IMG/VR virus record: IMGVR_UViG_3300025430_001071
Span: 1-46,420 of that record
Direction: 5' to 3' (one strand)
Source of the DNA: a virus
Length of the DNA stretch: 46,420 nucleotides
Shown: positions 1-7,413 of the stretch, piece by piece
Position numbering within the stretch: the stretch's first letter is position 1
Layout of the letters: each line of letters opens with the position of its first letter
Position numbers and translations under genes: made by a program
Notes under the pieces: generated by a model
The model's database searches: none
Told to the model about the DNA's origin: nothing
What the model saw: only the letters and a program-made list of their open reading frames with translations

Positions 1-2
1 TA

Positions 3-122
3 CAGTTTGCTTTCCCACAGGGCGCAGTTGAACTTGCTCCAGGCAAAGAATGGAGTGTGGATTTCGGAGCGTTGACCAATGCCAAACGTCAAAAATGTGG
101 CGCTAACGCATCAGCCGACTAA
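3..122 (+). CDS. C-terminal end of an unidentified protein (5' truncated)
   Basis: An open frame enters from the left edge and stops with TAA at 120-122, giving the last 39 residues (it reads QFAFPQGAVELAPGK and ends GANASAD). I do not recognise the family. Composition looks like real protein rather than noise, and a further small frame starts 5 bases downstream, as is usual in packed phage genomes. The start lies outside the window, so length and function cannot be judged. Confidence 0.5.
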   Translation, partial: QFAFPQGAVELAPGKEWSVDFGALTNAKRQKCGANASAD

Positions 123-127
123 TCCCA

Positions 128-247
128 ATGACTATCCAGTCTATCCTGAAGACGATGGGTCGGATAGGCCTAGGAATCCTTACAGCCCTGTATGAAGGGC
201 TGACAAGATTAGGATGCGGGCTAGCTGGTATCCCGTATCCGCATTAA
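128..247 (+). CDS. Small hydrophobic protein of 39 residues, unknown
   Basis: An ATG frame five bases after the previous stop encodes 39 residues, beginning MTIQSILKTMGRIG and ending AGIPYPH. The first 35 residues are amphipathic to hydrophobic with regularly spaced Gly and Leu, so a membrane-associated peptide is possible. No good Shine-Dalgarno is seen, and two other short frames overlap it (79-195 and 225-341), so the choice of frame rests mainly on its neat fit after the upstream gene. Function unknown. Confidence 0.35.
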   Translation: MTIQSILKTMGRIGLGILTALYEGLTRLGCGLAGIPYPH

Positions 248-354
248 CCCCACCTTAGGGACCGTTGTCGTCACGGGGGCGAGCTTGCTTGCCCAGGCGT
301 CCGCGCAATTGAACTTCCAGGCGTTACTTGGAGCCGGATAAAGTAACCGGCACT

Positions 355-362
355 AATAAATA
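355..362 (+). promoter_or_regulatory. T4-type late promoter motif AATAAATA
   Basis: AATAAATA resembles the T4 late promoter -10 element TATAAATA. It ends only four bases before the preferred ATG at 367, which would give an extremely short or absent leader. It may therefore be fortuitous here; it is listed because the motif recurs before many other starts in the window. Confidence 0.35.
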
Positions 363-366
363 CACT

Positions 367-1353
367 ATGCGAGCCAAAGAATTCAGCCAACCTAAAAAAA
401 GTCTAGTCATATTTGATATAGACGATACTCTACTTCATACCACTGCCAAAATCAAAGTAGTACGAGATGGACATGTTGTTCGAGAATTAACCAATCAGCA
501 ATTTAACAACTACGAACTACAGCCAGGCGAAGAGTTTGATTTTGGTGAATTTAGAGATGCTGAAAAATTCAATAGAGAAAGTAAACCTATTGAGCCCATG
601 GTTAAAAAATTAAAAACTATATTAAATCATTCAGCTAACAGTGAAGTTATCATGCTTACTGCCCGTGCTGATTTTGATAACAAAAATTTATTCTTAAAAA
701 CATTCAGCGATCTTGGTATTGACATGAGTCGTGTACATGTACACCGTGCTGGAAACTTACCTGGTGATGCTATTCCTGCTGAAAAGAAAGCAGTTTATGT
801 TCGTAGATATGCTGACACTGGCAAGTATGATCACATTCGTTTGTATGATGACAGTCGCAGTAACTTATCAGTGTTTAAAGAATTAAAAAACGAATATCCC
901 AATATAGACTTTAGAGCAATCTATGTAGGACCAGAAGGTAATACAGCACTTCACGAGAGTAGAATTCCAATGAAACATCATAAAGATAACTTCATGGAAA
1001 TGTTTAAAAAGTTTTTACCATTGGCTATGCGTTATATTGGATTGGATCATTTACCTCAAATAAAATTTGAAGCACACATACATGACAGTCATCAACCCAC
1101 TTTTGGCAAATATGAAAATGGCGAACACGTACTTTATGTGGCTCTAATGAATCGTCACCCTAATGATATTTTACGCACAGTAGCTCATGAGTTAGTACAC
1201 TATAAACAAGATACTGAGCATGAATTAGAACATGACAGTGGACGTACAGGCAGTCCACAAGAAAATCAAGCACATGCTATTGCTGGCATCGTGATGCGGC
1301 ATTTTAATAAAAATTATCCTGAATACCTAGGCAGTCATCCTATTACAGATTAA
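367..1353 (+). CDS. HAD-family phosphatase fused to a HExxH metallopeptidase-like domain
   Basis: The 328-residue protein has two parts. Residues 12-22 carry the HAD nucleophile motif FDIDDTLL (D17, D19), followed by MLTARAD (motif II) and YDDS (motif IV acid pair), as in polynucleotide 3'-phosphatase-like HAD enzymes. The C-terminal third carries AHELVHYKQ, a HExxH zinc site, with later Glu-containing helices (PQENQAHAIAG) that could give the third ligand. A SprT-like protein at 20974 has nearly the same zinc motif (AHEMVHAKQ). An upstream TTG at 328 keeps the frame open, but the ATG at 367 starts just before the HAD fold. A strong terminator follows the stop. Substrates of both domains are unknown; a role in nucleic acid end repair is only a guess from the HAD type. 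Confidence 0.75.
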   Translation: MRAKEFSQPKKSLVIFDIDDTLLHTTAKIKVVRDGHVVRELTNQQFNNYELQPGEEFDFGEFRDAEKFNRESKPIEPMVKKLKTILNHSANSEVIMLTARADFDNKNLFLKTFSDLGIDMSRVHVHRAGNLPGDAIPAEKKAVYVRRYADTGKYDHIRLYDDSRSNLSVFKELKNEYPNIDFRAIYVGPEGNTALHESRIPMKHHKDNFMEMFKKFLPLAMRYIGLDHLPQIKFEAHIHDSHQPTFGKYENGEHVLYVALMNRHPNDILRTVAHELVHYKQDTEHELEHDSGRTGSPQENQAHAIAGIVMRHFNKNYPEYLGSHPITD

Positions 1354-1355
1354 AA

Positions 1356-1382
1356 AAATCCCCAGACAAGCTGGGGATTTTT
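1356..1382. terminator. Bidirectional rho-independent terminator
   Basis: A 10-bp perfect stem (AAATCCCCAG / CTGGGGATTT) with a 5-base loop is flanked by A and T runs. It lies between convergent genes and can end both the upstream plus-strand gene and the minus-strand gene that follows. Confidence 0.85.
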
Positions 1383-1432
1383 ACGATAATGTTATAATGG
1401 CTATGCCACTTTATATTATTTTAAAATTATAT

Positions 1433-1702
1433 TTATTTTGTTTTAGCAGTAGCGTTTACAAAGCCGTACATTTTTTCTGCTGTTTCTAGAACCTTGTCCA
1501 AACCTGGAAATTCTGGCATACCAACTTGTGTTATAATTTGTCCAGTCTTTTCATCACGTTTAGCTGACATTTCCCAACCTTGGAATTTCATGCTGTATTC
1601 GCTTTGTACTAGGTCCTTAGCCATTGCTAGAATGTCTGAACGGATTTCATATCCATTTTTGTTAAATTTAACTTCTGGAAGTTTAGGTGTTTCAAATGAC
1701 AT
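1433..1702 (-). CDS. Small phage protein of 89 residues, unknown
   Basis: The protein begins MSFETPKLPEVKFNKNGYEI and is acidic/basic mixed with no membrane segment. An AAGGAG ribosome site lies 7 bases before its ATG. It looks like a type of small conserved protein I associate with T4-like phages of aquatic bacteria, but I cannot name a function. It is the last gene of the minus-strand block and ends against the bidirectional terminator. Confidence 0.75.
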   Translation of the reverse strand: MSFETPKLPEVKFNKNGYEIRSDILAMAKDLVQSEYSMKFQGWEMSAKRDEKTGQIITQVGMPEFPGLDKVLETAEKMYGFVNATAKTK

Positions 1703-1774
1703 TTTATTTCTCCTTATGTGTGTAATGTCTGTGTAAGCAGTTACTTTACTGCCTAAGTATTTAGTATATAGACT

Positions 1775-2329
1775 TTAAGCAACTAAAGCAAGCGGATTTA
1801 AAACTCTTTTGCCCAAGTAGTCTATAACAGCAAGATTGCTGTCGGTGACTTCATTAACATAGGTAGTAACATCAGGCTGGTCAAATTTAATTGTAGCCAA
1901 TGTTTCTCCATGTTCGCTAGTCATGCTGATACCGTGTTTCTTACATAGGTGTTTGATGGCCGCATTGGAACTTAGACATACCATACAACCTTCAAGTATA
2001 CCTTTGGTACGACACCACTGTATACAGCGTTTCATCAATAGGTTTCCCATACCTTGCCCTTGGTATTCTTTAAGAACAGAAAATGCTAATTCCATTTCAC
2101 CAGCTAGGGAGATATGTCCCACAGCAACAAAATTTAAATTAATATCTTCTATAGCAAAGAGAATATGCTGTGAAGTATTGGCTTCAAACTTATCACAAAG
2201 TGAGTCAATGACTGTGTCGTTAGTTGGAAACCCAAAGCGTAGTATCTTAGATTCTGCGTCAAGTTGTTTAAGATGCTGACGATATTTGGAATATTCGTGT
2301 GGTAACACACGTCTAACTGTCTTAAGCAT
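1775..2329 (-). CDS. GNAT-family N-acetyltransferase
   Basis: The 184-residue protein shows the GNAT acetyl-CoA-binding motif A around residues 80-105: a beta strand (LAFSVLKEY) then QGQGMGNLLMKRC, matching the Q/RxxGxG/A loop and following helix. The rest has the alternating strand/helix pattern of this fold, with a later CLSSNAAIKHLCKKHG segment typical of motif B. GNAT enzymes move acetyl from acetyl-CoA to an amine; the acceptor here (protein, metabolite or antibiotic) cannot be told from sequence. It lies downstream of two tiny minus-strand genes and may be cotranscribed with them. Confidence 0.85.
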   Translation of the reverse strand: MLKTVRRVLPHEYSKYRQHLKQLDAESKILRFGFPTNDTVIDSLCDKFEANTSQHILFAIEDINLNFVAVGHISLAGEMELAFSVLKEYQGQGMGNLLMKRCIQWCRTKGILEGCMVCLSSNAAIKHLCKKHGISMTSEHGETLATIKFDQPDVTTYVNEVTDSNLAVIDYLGKRVLNPLALVA

Positions 2330-2332
2330 GAT

Positions 2333-2425
2333 TTAATACCAGTTATGACCTTTGACAATTGCTTCTGCCCGAAGTTGTTGAATAAGTTTAATGGTTTCCC
2401 ATACATCTTTAAAAAACTTTTTCAT
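2333..2425 (-). CDS. 30-residue basic/amphipathic peptide
   Basis: The frame MKKFFKDVWETIKLIQQLRA... ends KGHNWY. Its ATG overlaps the TGA of the upstream 53-residue gene (ATGA), and GGAGG lies 9 bases before the ATG, both good signs of a real, translationally coupled gene. The peptide should form one amphipathic helix. Function unknown. Confidence 0.6.
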   Translation of the reverse strand: MKKFFKDVWETIKLIQQLRAEAIVKGHNWY

Positions 2426-2583
2426 AGTCCGTGCCTCCAGTTTGTGTTACGATAACTGTATTCACGAGCATAATGATCTACTTCTGCCGCGTTGCTTGGG
2501 CGTTTACTTTCAATATATAATTCTAATCCACTTTTTGGTGGAGTTGTTAAAAACTGGATAAGTTTTTTTAATAGTTTTGACAT
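2422..2583 (-). CDS. 53-residue small phage protein
   Basis: The frame starts MSKLLKKLIQFLTTPPKSGL and contains LYIESKRPSNAAEVDHYAREY near its middle, a pattern of an acidic/aromatic helix that resembles small DUF3563-like proteins. AAGGAG lies 8 bases before the ATG. It is preceded by a perfect TATAAATA late-promoter motif and a leader hairpin, and is coupled by ATGA to the next tiny gene. Function unknown. Confidence 0.65.
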   Translation of the reverse strand: MSKLLKKLIQFLTTPPKSGLELYIESKRPSNAAEVDHYAREYSYRNTNWRHGL

Positions 2584-2611
2584 TTTGTGTCTCCTTTACT
2601 GTGTGTCAATT

Positions 2612-2638
2612 AGTAGAAACCATACTAGTGTTTCTACT
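2612..2638 (-). repeat. Perfect inverted repeat in the 5' leader of the minus-strand block
   Basis: AGTAGAAAC and GTTTCTACT form a perfect 9-bp stem with a 9-base spacer. It sits between the late-promoter motif at 2642-2649 and the ribosome site of the 53-residue gene, so it would be a hairpin in the leader RNA. There is no U-run, so it is not a terminator; mRNA stability or translational control is possible. Confidence 0.6.
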
Positions 2639-2641
2639 GAG

Positions 2642-2649
2642 TATTTATA
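2642..2649 (-). promoter_or_regulatory. T4-type late promoter TATAAATA (minus strand)
   Basis: On the minus strand the sequence is exactly TATAAATA, the consensus T4 late promoter element bound by the phage sigma factor gp55. It stands 59 bases before the start of the first minus-strand gene, with room for a leader hairpin. Confidence 0.65.
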
Positions 2650-2744
2650 TCAGTGTATATTACAACAAGATAAAAAACAATGGTTTATTTTTCCAGATTA
2701 TTGTGCTACAATTAACTAAATATTAGAACAATAAGGAAACTGCT

Positions 2745-3044
2745 TTGAAAAGAGCCACACGTAGTTTATTAGAAGAATTAAACTCCATATCAGAACGTAA
2801 AAACGGTGAAGCCATAGTTGAAGCCCGTGCCACACATGTTATCAACAGTGCCATTAATCTACTTGCTTTGATAAAGGAAAATTTCAATCCAGAAGAAGCC
2901 TACGAATTAGAACGTAGACTTATCAATAGTATTAGAGGTGGAGATGCCAGCAAATTCACCCGTAGCATACGTAAATTGCGAGACAATAAAGAAACTCTTA
3001 AACACCTACACATTGTAGACGGCGATGTAAAAGACGAAGATTAA
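2745..3044 (+). CDS. Conserved phage protein of 99 residues, unknown
   Basis: Starts at a TTG preceded by AAGGAAA. The protein reads MKRATRSLLEELNSISERKN and later VINSAINLLALI and LERRLINSIRGGD, predicting an all-helical fold with a conserved N-S-I-R-G core. I associate this pattern with a conserved protein of T4-like aquatic phages but know no function. It ends in an acidic tail. Confidence 0.75.
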   Translation: MKRATRSLLEELNSISERKNGEAIVEARATHVINSAINLLALIKENFNPEEAYELERRLINSIRGGDASKFTRSIRKLRDNKETLKHLHIVDGDVKDED

Positions 3045-3065
3045 TCTGCGTTTTTTTCCAAAGTG

Positions 3066-3073
3066 GATAAATA
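3066..3073 (+). promoter_or_regulatory. T4-type late promoter motif GATAAATA
   Basis: GATAAATA lies 51 bases upstream of the ATG at 3125, in the gap after the previous gene, at a normal spacing for a late promoter with a leader. Confidence 0.6.
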
Positions 3074-3124
3074 ATTGCATACGAGTTCCAGGGTGGAGCT
3101 TTAAAAAGATAAGGAGATGCTAAA

Positions 3125-3595
3125 ATGGCACAAATTTACAAAAAGAACGAAGCAGTACAAGCCCCATTTTTCAAGAATGGTGTTACACTTGACTTTTACA
3201 CAATCACATTCCCAAACTTCAACTTGCAGACTAGCGATACAGCAAGTACATCAACTGTTAGCGTTGGCGGCGTAGCAACAATTTTCTACGGTGCTGATAC
3301 AACACAAGGTACAGCAGTTGCCGCACGTAACCCACTAGCAGTTGCTTTAGAAAAAATCCAAGCTAAGACAAGTATTGAAATCATCGGTACTCCAGTAGTT
3401 GGAACAACTTCTACAGTTAACATTGCTGTTGCTGCACTAGGTGGTGCTTATGGTACTGACGACTATGCTAGCTTCGGTGCTCCAGGTACTGGTAGCGCAT
3501 TTGCTACATACTTGACAACTTTGATGGCTGCTGATAGTAACACATACCAAGGTTACACAATGGCTAACACAACAGTTACAAAAACAACATTCTAA
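3125..3595 (+). CDS. Probable virion protein of 156 residues, unknown family
   Basis: AAGGAGATGCTAAA precedes the ATG. The protein is rich in Thr, Ser, Ala and Gly with alternating polar/hydrophobic stretches, the composition of an all-beta structural protein, and has no signal peptide or membrane segment. It has its own late-type promoter upstream and a strong terminator downstream, so it forms a single-gene transcription unit, which fits an abundant late product. I do not recognise the family. Confidence 0.7.
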   Translation: MAQIYKKNEAVQAPFFKNGVTLDFYTITFPNFNLQTSDTASTSTVSVGGVATIFYGADTTQGTAVAARNPLAVALEKIQAKTSIEIIGTPVVGTTSTVNIAVAALGGAYGTDDYASFGAPGTGSAFATYLTTLMAADSNTYQGYTMANTTVTKTTF

Positions 3596-3617
3596 TTTTT
3601 CGTTAGATAAAACAACT

Positions 3618-3646
3618 AAAGGCTCTTTTTTAAGAGCCTTTTTTTA
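3618..3646 (+). terminator. Rho-independent terminator
   Basis: AAAGGCTC / GAGCCTTT forms an 8-bp stem with a T-rich loop, followed by TTTTT. It ends the 156-residue protein gene. Confidence 0.88.
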
Positions 3647-3650
3647 TGAC

Positions 3651-3658
3651 CATAAATA
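3651..3658 (+). promoter_or_regulatory. T4-type late promoter motif CATAAATA
   Basis: Directly after the terminator and 17 bases before the ATG at 3676. This position restarts transcription for the 3.7-5.5 kb gene run. Confidence 0.55.
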
Positions 3659-3675
3659 CATAAAATAGGTACTTT

Positions 3676-4104
3676 ATGGATCTCATAGAAATTAAAACAT
3701 TGATAGATATTACTCAAACCAAGGTATCTAGGCCCAATCAAGGCAGTCAATTAGAATTAGATCAAAATAGAAATTTCATTACTTTACTCCAGTGTCTTGA
3801 AATACGTAGTATTGTGATATATGAATCTTCTCCAGTTGTGGAGGAAGTATCAATTAAAGACATGGGATTTGGCACAGATTACAAAGGTAAACACAAGGTA
3901 TGGACTTTTACGTTTACGCCAGATCGTGAGGGTGTATATACCGATCAGGAAGGTAATGCCTTGGCCTATCTGGTAACTGATATTAATGGTGTACCAATTA
4001 TTAAAAATTTAACAGAAACAATAAATATAGATAAGGCAATGTTTGAATGTAAAGACATTACCACCAAAAACACATTAATCAAGGCACACCAAGGCACAAT
4101 TTAG
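3676..4104 (+). CDS. Phage protein of 142 residues, unknown
   Basis: Begins MDLIEIKTLIDITQTKV. The middle (YKGKHKVWTFTFTPDREGVY) looks beta-rich, with no signal peptide or membrane helix. It heads a run of five small genes with short gaps or overlaps that leads to the scaffold-like gene at 5558, suggesting a virion or assembly role. No family recognised. Confidence 0.7.
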   Translation: MDLIEIKTLIDITQTKVSRPNQGSQLELDQNRNFITLLQCLEIRSIVIYESSPVVEEVSIKDMGFGTDYKGKHKVWTFTFTPDREGVYTDQEGNALAYLVTDINGVPIIKNLTETINIDKAMFECKDITTKNTLIKAHQGTI

Positions 4105-4136
4105 GCTCCGTAATATATAACTAAAGGAGAGACATA

Positions 4137-4379
4137 ATGTCCACTGGTGAAATAATTGATATAGAAAAAACTAATTTGGAAGCACACGTTGATTTATGTG
4201 CCCAACGCTACAAAAGTTTAGATGAACGCCTTACCTCTATTGAAGGTAAATTTGGTGATCTAAAAAAATTAATTGAAGACGGCCACTCTAGCATGACCAA
4301 AGTTCTTATTGGAACAGCTGGTACAGTTATTACTGGCGTATTAGGATTAATTGTAGTAGTTTTACAAAAAACGCATTAA
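4137..4379 (+). CDS. Coiled-coil protein with C-terminal membrane helix (80 residues)
   Basis: AAAGGAGAG precedes the ATG. Residues 5-50 are charged and heptad-like (LDERLTSIEGKFGDLKKLIEDG), and residues 55-76 form one strongly hydrophobic helix (VLIGTAGTVITGVLGLIVVV). This tail-anchored layout is seen in various small phage membrane proteins; a holin-like or tail/membrane role is possible but not shown. Confidence 0.7.
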   Translation: MSTGEIIDIEKTNLEAHVDLCAQRYKSLDERLTSIEGKFGDLKKLIEDGHSSMTKVLIGTAGTVITGVLGLIVVVLQKTH

Positions 4380-4380
4380 T

Positions 4381-4875
4381 ATGAAAATACATGAATTGGT
4401 CGAGGCCATAGGAACTATCGGATCTACCACAGATCTCGTACACAGTGACGGGTTGCCAAAAACTGGATCTAATCCTGCTCCTAATAGCACACAGCCAAAT
4501 CAACCCAATAAGCTAGGGCAACCTAATAAGCCTGGACAACCAAATCAAGAGTTTGATCCAGCGCAACTGGCACAGGTCAAATCAAATTTGAACAGTTTAA
4601 AAGATCCCATCAAAGCCGCCAATGGTGGGCAAGATTTTGATTCAAGTGTGTTGGCCAAGACATTAACTGACCCAAATGCCATGTCTAACAACAATGTCAA
4701 TCCCATGGCAGCTAAGGCATTGAAGGCCATGATGCCGGCATTAAGTGCCACTGAAAAAAATCCACAAACAGCCAACAATCTTAAATCTGTGTTTAGAACA
4801 GCGGCTACTAATCAACAGAAAAATCAACAAGCTGCCGCTAATCAACAAAACGCACAAACCCCAGTAAAAGTATGA
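4381..4875 (+). CDS. Low-complexity Asn/Gln/Pro-rich phage protein (164 residues)
   Basis: Starts one base after the previous stop with MKIHELVEAIG. Residues 30-60 contain repeated PNQPNK/GQPNQ units; the middle is helical and alanine-rich; the C-terminus is a Q/N-rich tail. The next gene starts with a similar MKIHQLL, hinting at a shared N-terminal segment. Its TGA overlaps the next ATG. Function unknown; a disordered virion or scaffold accessory is plausible. Confidence 0.7.
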   Translation: MKIHELVEAIGTIGSTTDLVHSDGLPKTGSNPAPNSTQPNQPNKLGQPNKPGQPNQEFDPAQLAQVKSNLNSLKDPIKAANGGQDFDSSVLAKTLTDPNAMSNNNVNPMAAKALKAMMPALSATEKNPQTANNLKSVFRTAATNQQKNQQAAANQQNAQTPVKV

Positions 4876-5081
4876 AAATACATCAATTATTATCAGGGGT
4901 TAACATAGCCATCACTAATGAAGAAAATCACTTCATTAAAAAACACGACACCAACATTTCACTAACAGGACTAGACGATCACGACCAATGGCTCGCTCAA
5001 AGTTTAGTTCGCAAGGGCGTATATTCACTAAGTAAAGACAGTAGCCAACTGATCAAAAACTTACATGAAACCTCTAACTGA
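4872..5081 (+). CDS. Phage protein of 69 residues, unknown
   Basis: ATGA overlap with the previous gene. Reads MKIHQLLSGVNIAITNEENHF and later HDQWLAQSLVRKGVYSLSKD, which looks like a small winged-helix or helical module, but no family is recognised. It overlaps the next gene by 17 bases, so translation is likely coupled. Confidence 0.7.
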   Translation: MKIHQLLSGVNIAITNEENHFIKKHDTNISLTGLDDHDQWLAQSLVRKGVYSLSKDSSQLIKNLHETSN

Positions 5082-5529
5082 CGATCTTTATAAAAAATTA
5101 GCCACTCTAGGACGCAATGTTAAACAACAACTACGTCAAAAAGGCTTTGTTATTCCTGTCAAAAATAATGACGGGACTGTGAGTTTTGACCGATTCACAG
5201 TGGTACACAAACACGATGGATTTTATACCATACTGGATCATACACATGAAGCCGTGGTAGATCAAATCAATTTGCCACAGACAGCAGTGATCCTGGCCAA
5301 CAATCTAGCTCTAGGTAAATCTAAAGATGATCAGCTGATCAATGAAGACAAGGCATATGGTTACGCAGAATTTGAAGAGCAGGTATATAAACGTGCTCTA
5401 AAACGTAAAGACACTAGTCTGGTACAGTTTGATGTTAGCCAAATCAAGTATGATACTGCCTTGGCCAAACGCAAAATGTCTAAAAACCATATAATGACAA
5501 GTTTTGAGAAACTGGTTAAACTCATATAA
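5065..5529 (+). CDS. Phage protein of 154 residues, unknown
   Basis: Starts inside the end of the previous gene (MKPLTDDLYKKLATLGRNVK). Basic N-terminal helix, a beta-rich centre (HKHDGFYTILDHTHEAVVD) and a helical C-terminus with AEFEEQVYKRALKRKD. No signal peptide. Its place directly before the scaffold-like gene suggests a role in head or virion assembly; this is inference only. Confidence 0.7.
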   Translation: MKPLTDDLYKKLATLGRNVKQQLRQKGFVIPVKNNDGTVSFDRFTVVHKHDGFYTILDHTHEAVVDQINLPQTAVILANNLALGKSKDDQLINEDKAYGYAEFEEQVYKRALKRKDTSLVQFDVSQIKYDTALAKRKMSKNHIMTSFEKLVKLI

Positions 5530-5532
5530 ATA
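5525..5532 (+). promoter_or_regulatory. T4-type late promoter TATAAATA
   Basis: Exact TATAAATA match overlapping the end of the previous gene and 25 bases before the ATG at 5558; expected to drive the large scaffold-like gene. Confidence 0.65.
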
Positions 5533-5557
5533 ACATTAAACTATTTTGGAACCTATC

Positions 5558-7024
5558 ATGAAAACCACAGACTTTAATAAAAATATCACCAGTGCTAAGT
5601 TGCTTGAAAACATTGAAAAGCAATTTGGTAGTCGTGTTAACTTAAACAAGTATGATCGTGAACAGTTGGAAGACATCCGTAACAAACTACGTACACGTAT
5701 TTTCCAACAAGAAGGATCAGCAGGTGTTAATGATTTGTTGACCAATGAAACATACCAAAAAGACAAAGCAATGTTAGAGTTGCTCAACACAAGGATAAAA
5801 GAAATGCTAGGCGAACAAATGAAACAACTAAAAAATAAGATTGATCAACTTAACGAAGCTAAGAAAGGATCAAAACCAGACTTCCTAGATCTGGACAAAG
5901 ATGGCAATAAGAAAGAGCCAATGAAAAAAGCCGCCAAGGATGCCAAAGTAAAAGAAACTATCAAGAAAGATAAGAAAGAACTTGAAGGCAATGCTTTTGG
6001 TAAGGCAGTGCGTGATGCTAAGAAAGATGGTGTTCAACCTGGCGAAAAGATTAAGGTGGGTGGTAAAGAATATCCAGTTAAAGAACAAATGAAGAGTCGT
6101 GTGGTCAAAGGCAAGAGCTATGGTTCACAGGCAACCAGCAGTGATCCAGATCGCGATGATGACACTCCAGATACAACCAGCAAAAAAACCGACTTTGATT
6201 CTAGTGAATTAACCAAGGCCATGGGCGGCAGTGCTCCTAAGAACCCAACTAAGGGTCGTGTACACAAAATGAAGGAAGGCATGAAGCATCCTAAAGATTG
6301 TGACTGTAAAGAATGTATGAGCATGATGGAACGCGATGAAGGCAAGCACAACAACAAGACCACAGGTTTTAAGGCCTTGGCCAAGAAAGCAGGTGGCGGT
6401 GAGAAGGGCGCAAAAATTGCCGGAGCACAACGTCAGAAGATGAAAAAAGCTGGACAGCTAGAAGAAAGTCAGTTCCGTCACAATGTTCGTTTTGTAAATG
6501 AAAGCCTAGCATTCTTGCTACAAGAAGACGAAGAAGGCAAAGCCAAGACAATTACAGCGGCCAGCGACATGGTCAATGACTTTACAGGTTGGATGCAACG
6601 TGTTGGTCAATACCAGACCAAGGCTATCATTGAACTAGCAGACAGTATCCGTGCTGACTTTGGTGCGGCAGAAGCTGAAGCTTTCAAACAAGCAGTTAGC
6701 CCAGCATTGAGTGCAACATTGGAAGTATTAACACAGCAACGTGAAACTATCAGTAATGCTGTTGCCACACTGGCTGGTGAAAGTATGCCAGAAAATCCAA
6801 TGGGTGCTGAACCCAATATGGATGTGGGCGATAACGGAGCTCTTCCAGGCAGCGAGCCAGATGCTATGAATCCAGACATGGGTGGCGGTGATGACTTTGG
6901 CGCAAGTGATGCAGCCGCGGGTGGTGACGTAACTTCTGGACGTGAGATGCGTGAAAGCCGTCAACAACGTACAGCACGTAGACTAGCCGAAGCACACAGC
7001 ATCATTGCTAGACTGGCCAAATAA
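5558..7024 (+). CDS. Large charged, possibly scaffold-like phage protein (488 residues)
   Basis: Very rich in Lys, Glu, Asp, Gly and Ala. The N-terminal 110 residues are heptad-like helix; then a linker holds PDFLDLDKDGNKKEPMKKAA, a segment I associate with T4-like aquatic phage proteins, resembling a calcium-loop DxDxDG. Around residue 250 lies a small Cys cluster (DCDCKEC). The C-terminal part contains a helical domain and a Met/Gly/Asp-rich disordered tail ending RRLAEAHSIIARLAK. A prohead core or virion accessory is the best guess. The ATG at 5558 is preferred over an upstream TTG at 5546 because it begins a clean MKTTDF and follows the late promoter. The stop shares one base with the next ATG. 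Confidence 0.7.
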   Translation: MKTTDFNKNITSAKLLENIEKQFGSRVNLNKYDREQLEDIRNKLRTRIFQQEGSAGVNDLLTNETYQKDKAMLELLNTRIKEMLGEQMKQLKNKIDQLNEAKKGSKPDFLDLDKDGNKKEPMKKAAKDAKVKETIKKDKKELEGNAFGKAVRDAKKDGVQPGEKIKVGGKEYPVKEQMKSRVVKGKSYGSQATSSDPDRDDDTPDTTSKKTDFDSSELTKAMGGSAPKNPTKGRVHKMKEGMKHPKDCDCKECMSMMERDEGKHNNKTTGFKALAKKAGGGEKGAKIAGAQRQKMKKAGQLEESQFRHNVRFVNESLAFLLQEDEEGKAKTITAASDMVNDFTGWMQRVGQYQTKAIIELADSIRADFGAAEAEAFKQAVSPALSATLEVLTQQRETISNAVATLAGESMPENPMGAEPNMDVGDNGALPGSEPDAMNPDMGGGDDFGASDAAAGGDVTSGREMRESRQQRTARRLAEAHSIIARLAK

Positions 7025-7377
7025 TGAGATTATTTGAAGTAGACTTAGGATCCGCTCGCGATGTTATGGCAGTAATGCAGGGCCTTGCCAACAAGCAAGG
7101 TCAACCTAGTGAGCTACCTTGGCCAGTGGTCCAAAATATCCTTAAGCCATTCAATTTGGGCATCAGCACACCTGATGCTCTAATAGCATTAAAGAACTCA
7201 GTTGATCCGCAGGGTGATGTTATACAGGATATAACAGATGATGGCACAGTTGTTTTGAACACTCGAGTAAAAGATCCCAACGCCGATCAAGGCGATGTTG
7301 CTACTCCCAAGGCAGGCAAGGGCGGTCCTAGTTTGGATTCCATGGCATCACACGCCGCAAAAGAAGTTACCAAATAA
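7024..7377 (+). CDS. Phage protein of 117 residues, unknown
   Basis: Starts in the TAATG overlap. Reads MRLFEVDLGSARDVMAVMQG; the first 70 residues look like a compact helical domain (LPWPVVQNILKPFNLGISTPDALIALK is split by turns), and the rest is a low-complexity tail. Coupled to the preceding scaffold-like gene, so probably part of the same late structural set. No family recognised. Confidence 0.7.
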   Translation: MRLFEVDLGSARDVMAVMQGLANKQGQPSELPWPVVQNILKPFNLGISTPDALIALKNSVDPQGDVIQDITDDGTVVLNTRVKDPNADQGDVATPKAGKGGPSLDSMASHAAKEVTK

Positions 7378-7406
7378 TTGCTTTTATAAAGTTAAGGTAG
7401 TATAAT
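7378..7406 (+). promoter_or_regulatory. Host-type promoter, TTGCTT-17-TATAAT
   Basis: A perfect TATAAT at 7401-7406 with TTGCTT 17 bases upstream, directly before the exonuclease start at 7414. It suggests host-polymerase (early) expression, unlike the late-type structural genes upstream. Confidence 0.7.
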
Positions 7407-7413
7407 TAACATT

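Noticed and set aside
79-195. A 38-codon ATG frame (MPNVKNVALTHQPTNPNDYP...)
   Set aside because: It overlaps both the partial gene ending at 122 and the 128-247 frame; the latter fits more neatly after the upstream stop. Kept out for lack of a ribosome site.
225-341. Open frame reading RIRINPTLGTVVVTGASLLAQ before the HAD fusion gene
   Set aside because: Protein-like composition but no standard start codon after the upstream stop; possibly part of a gene decayed by frameshift.
6118-6967. Several minus-strand and alternate frames inside the scaffold-like gene
   Set aside because: Shadows of a biased plus-strand gene, mutually overlapping and without starts or promoters.
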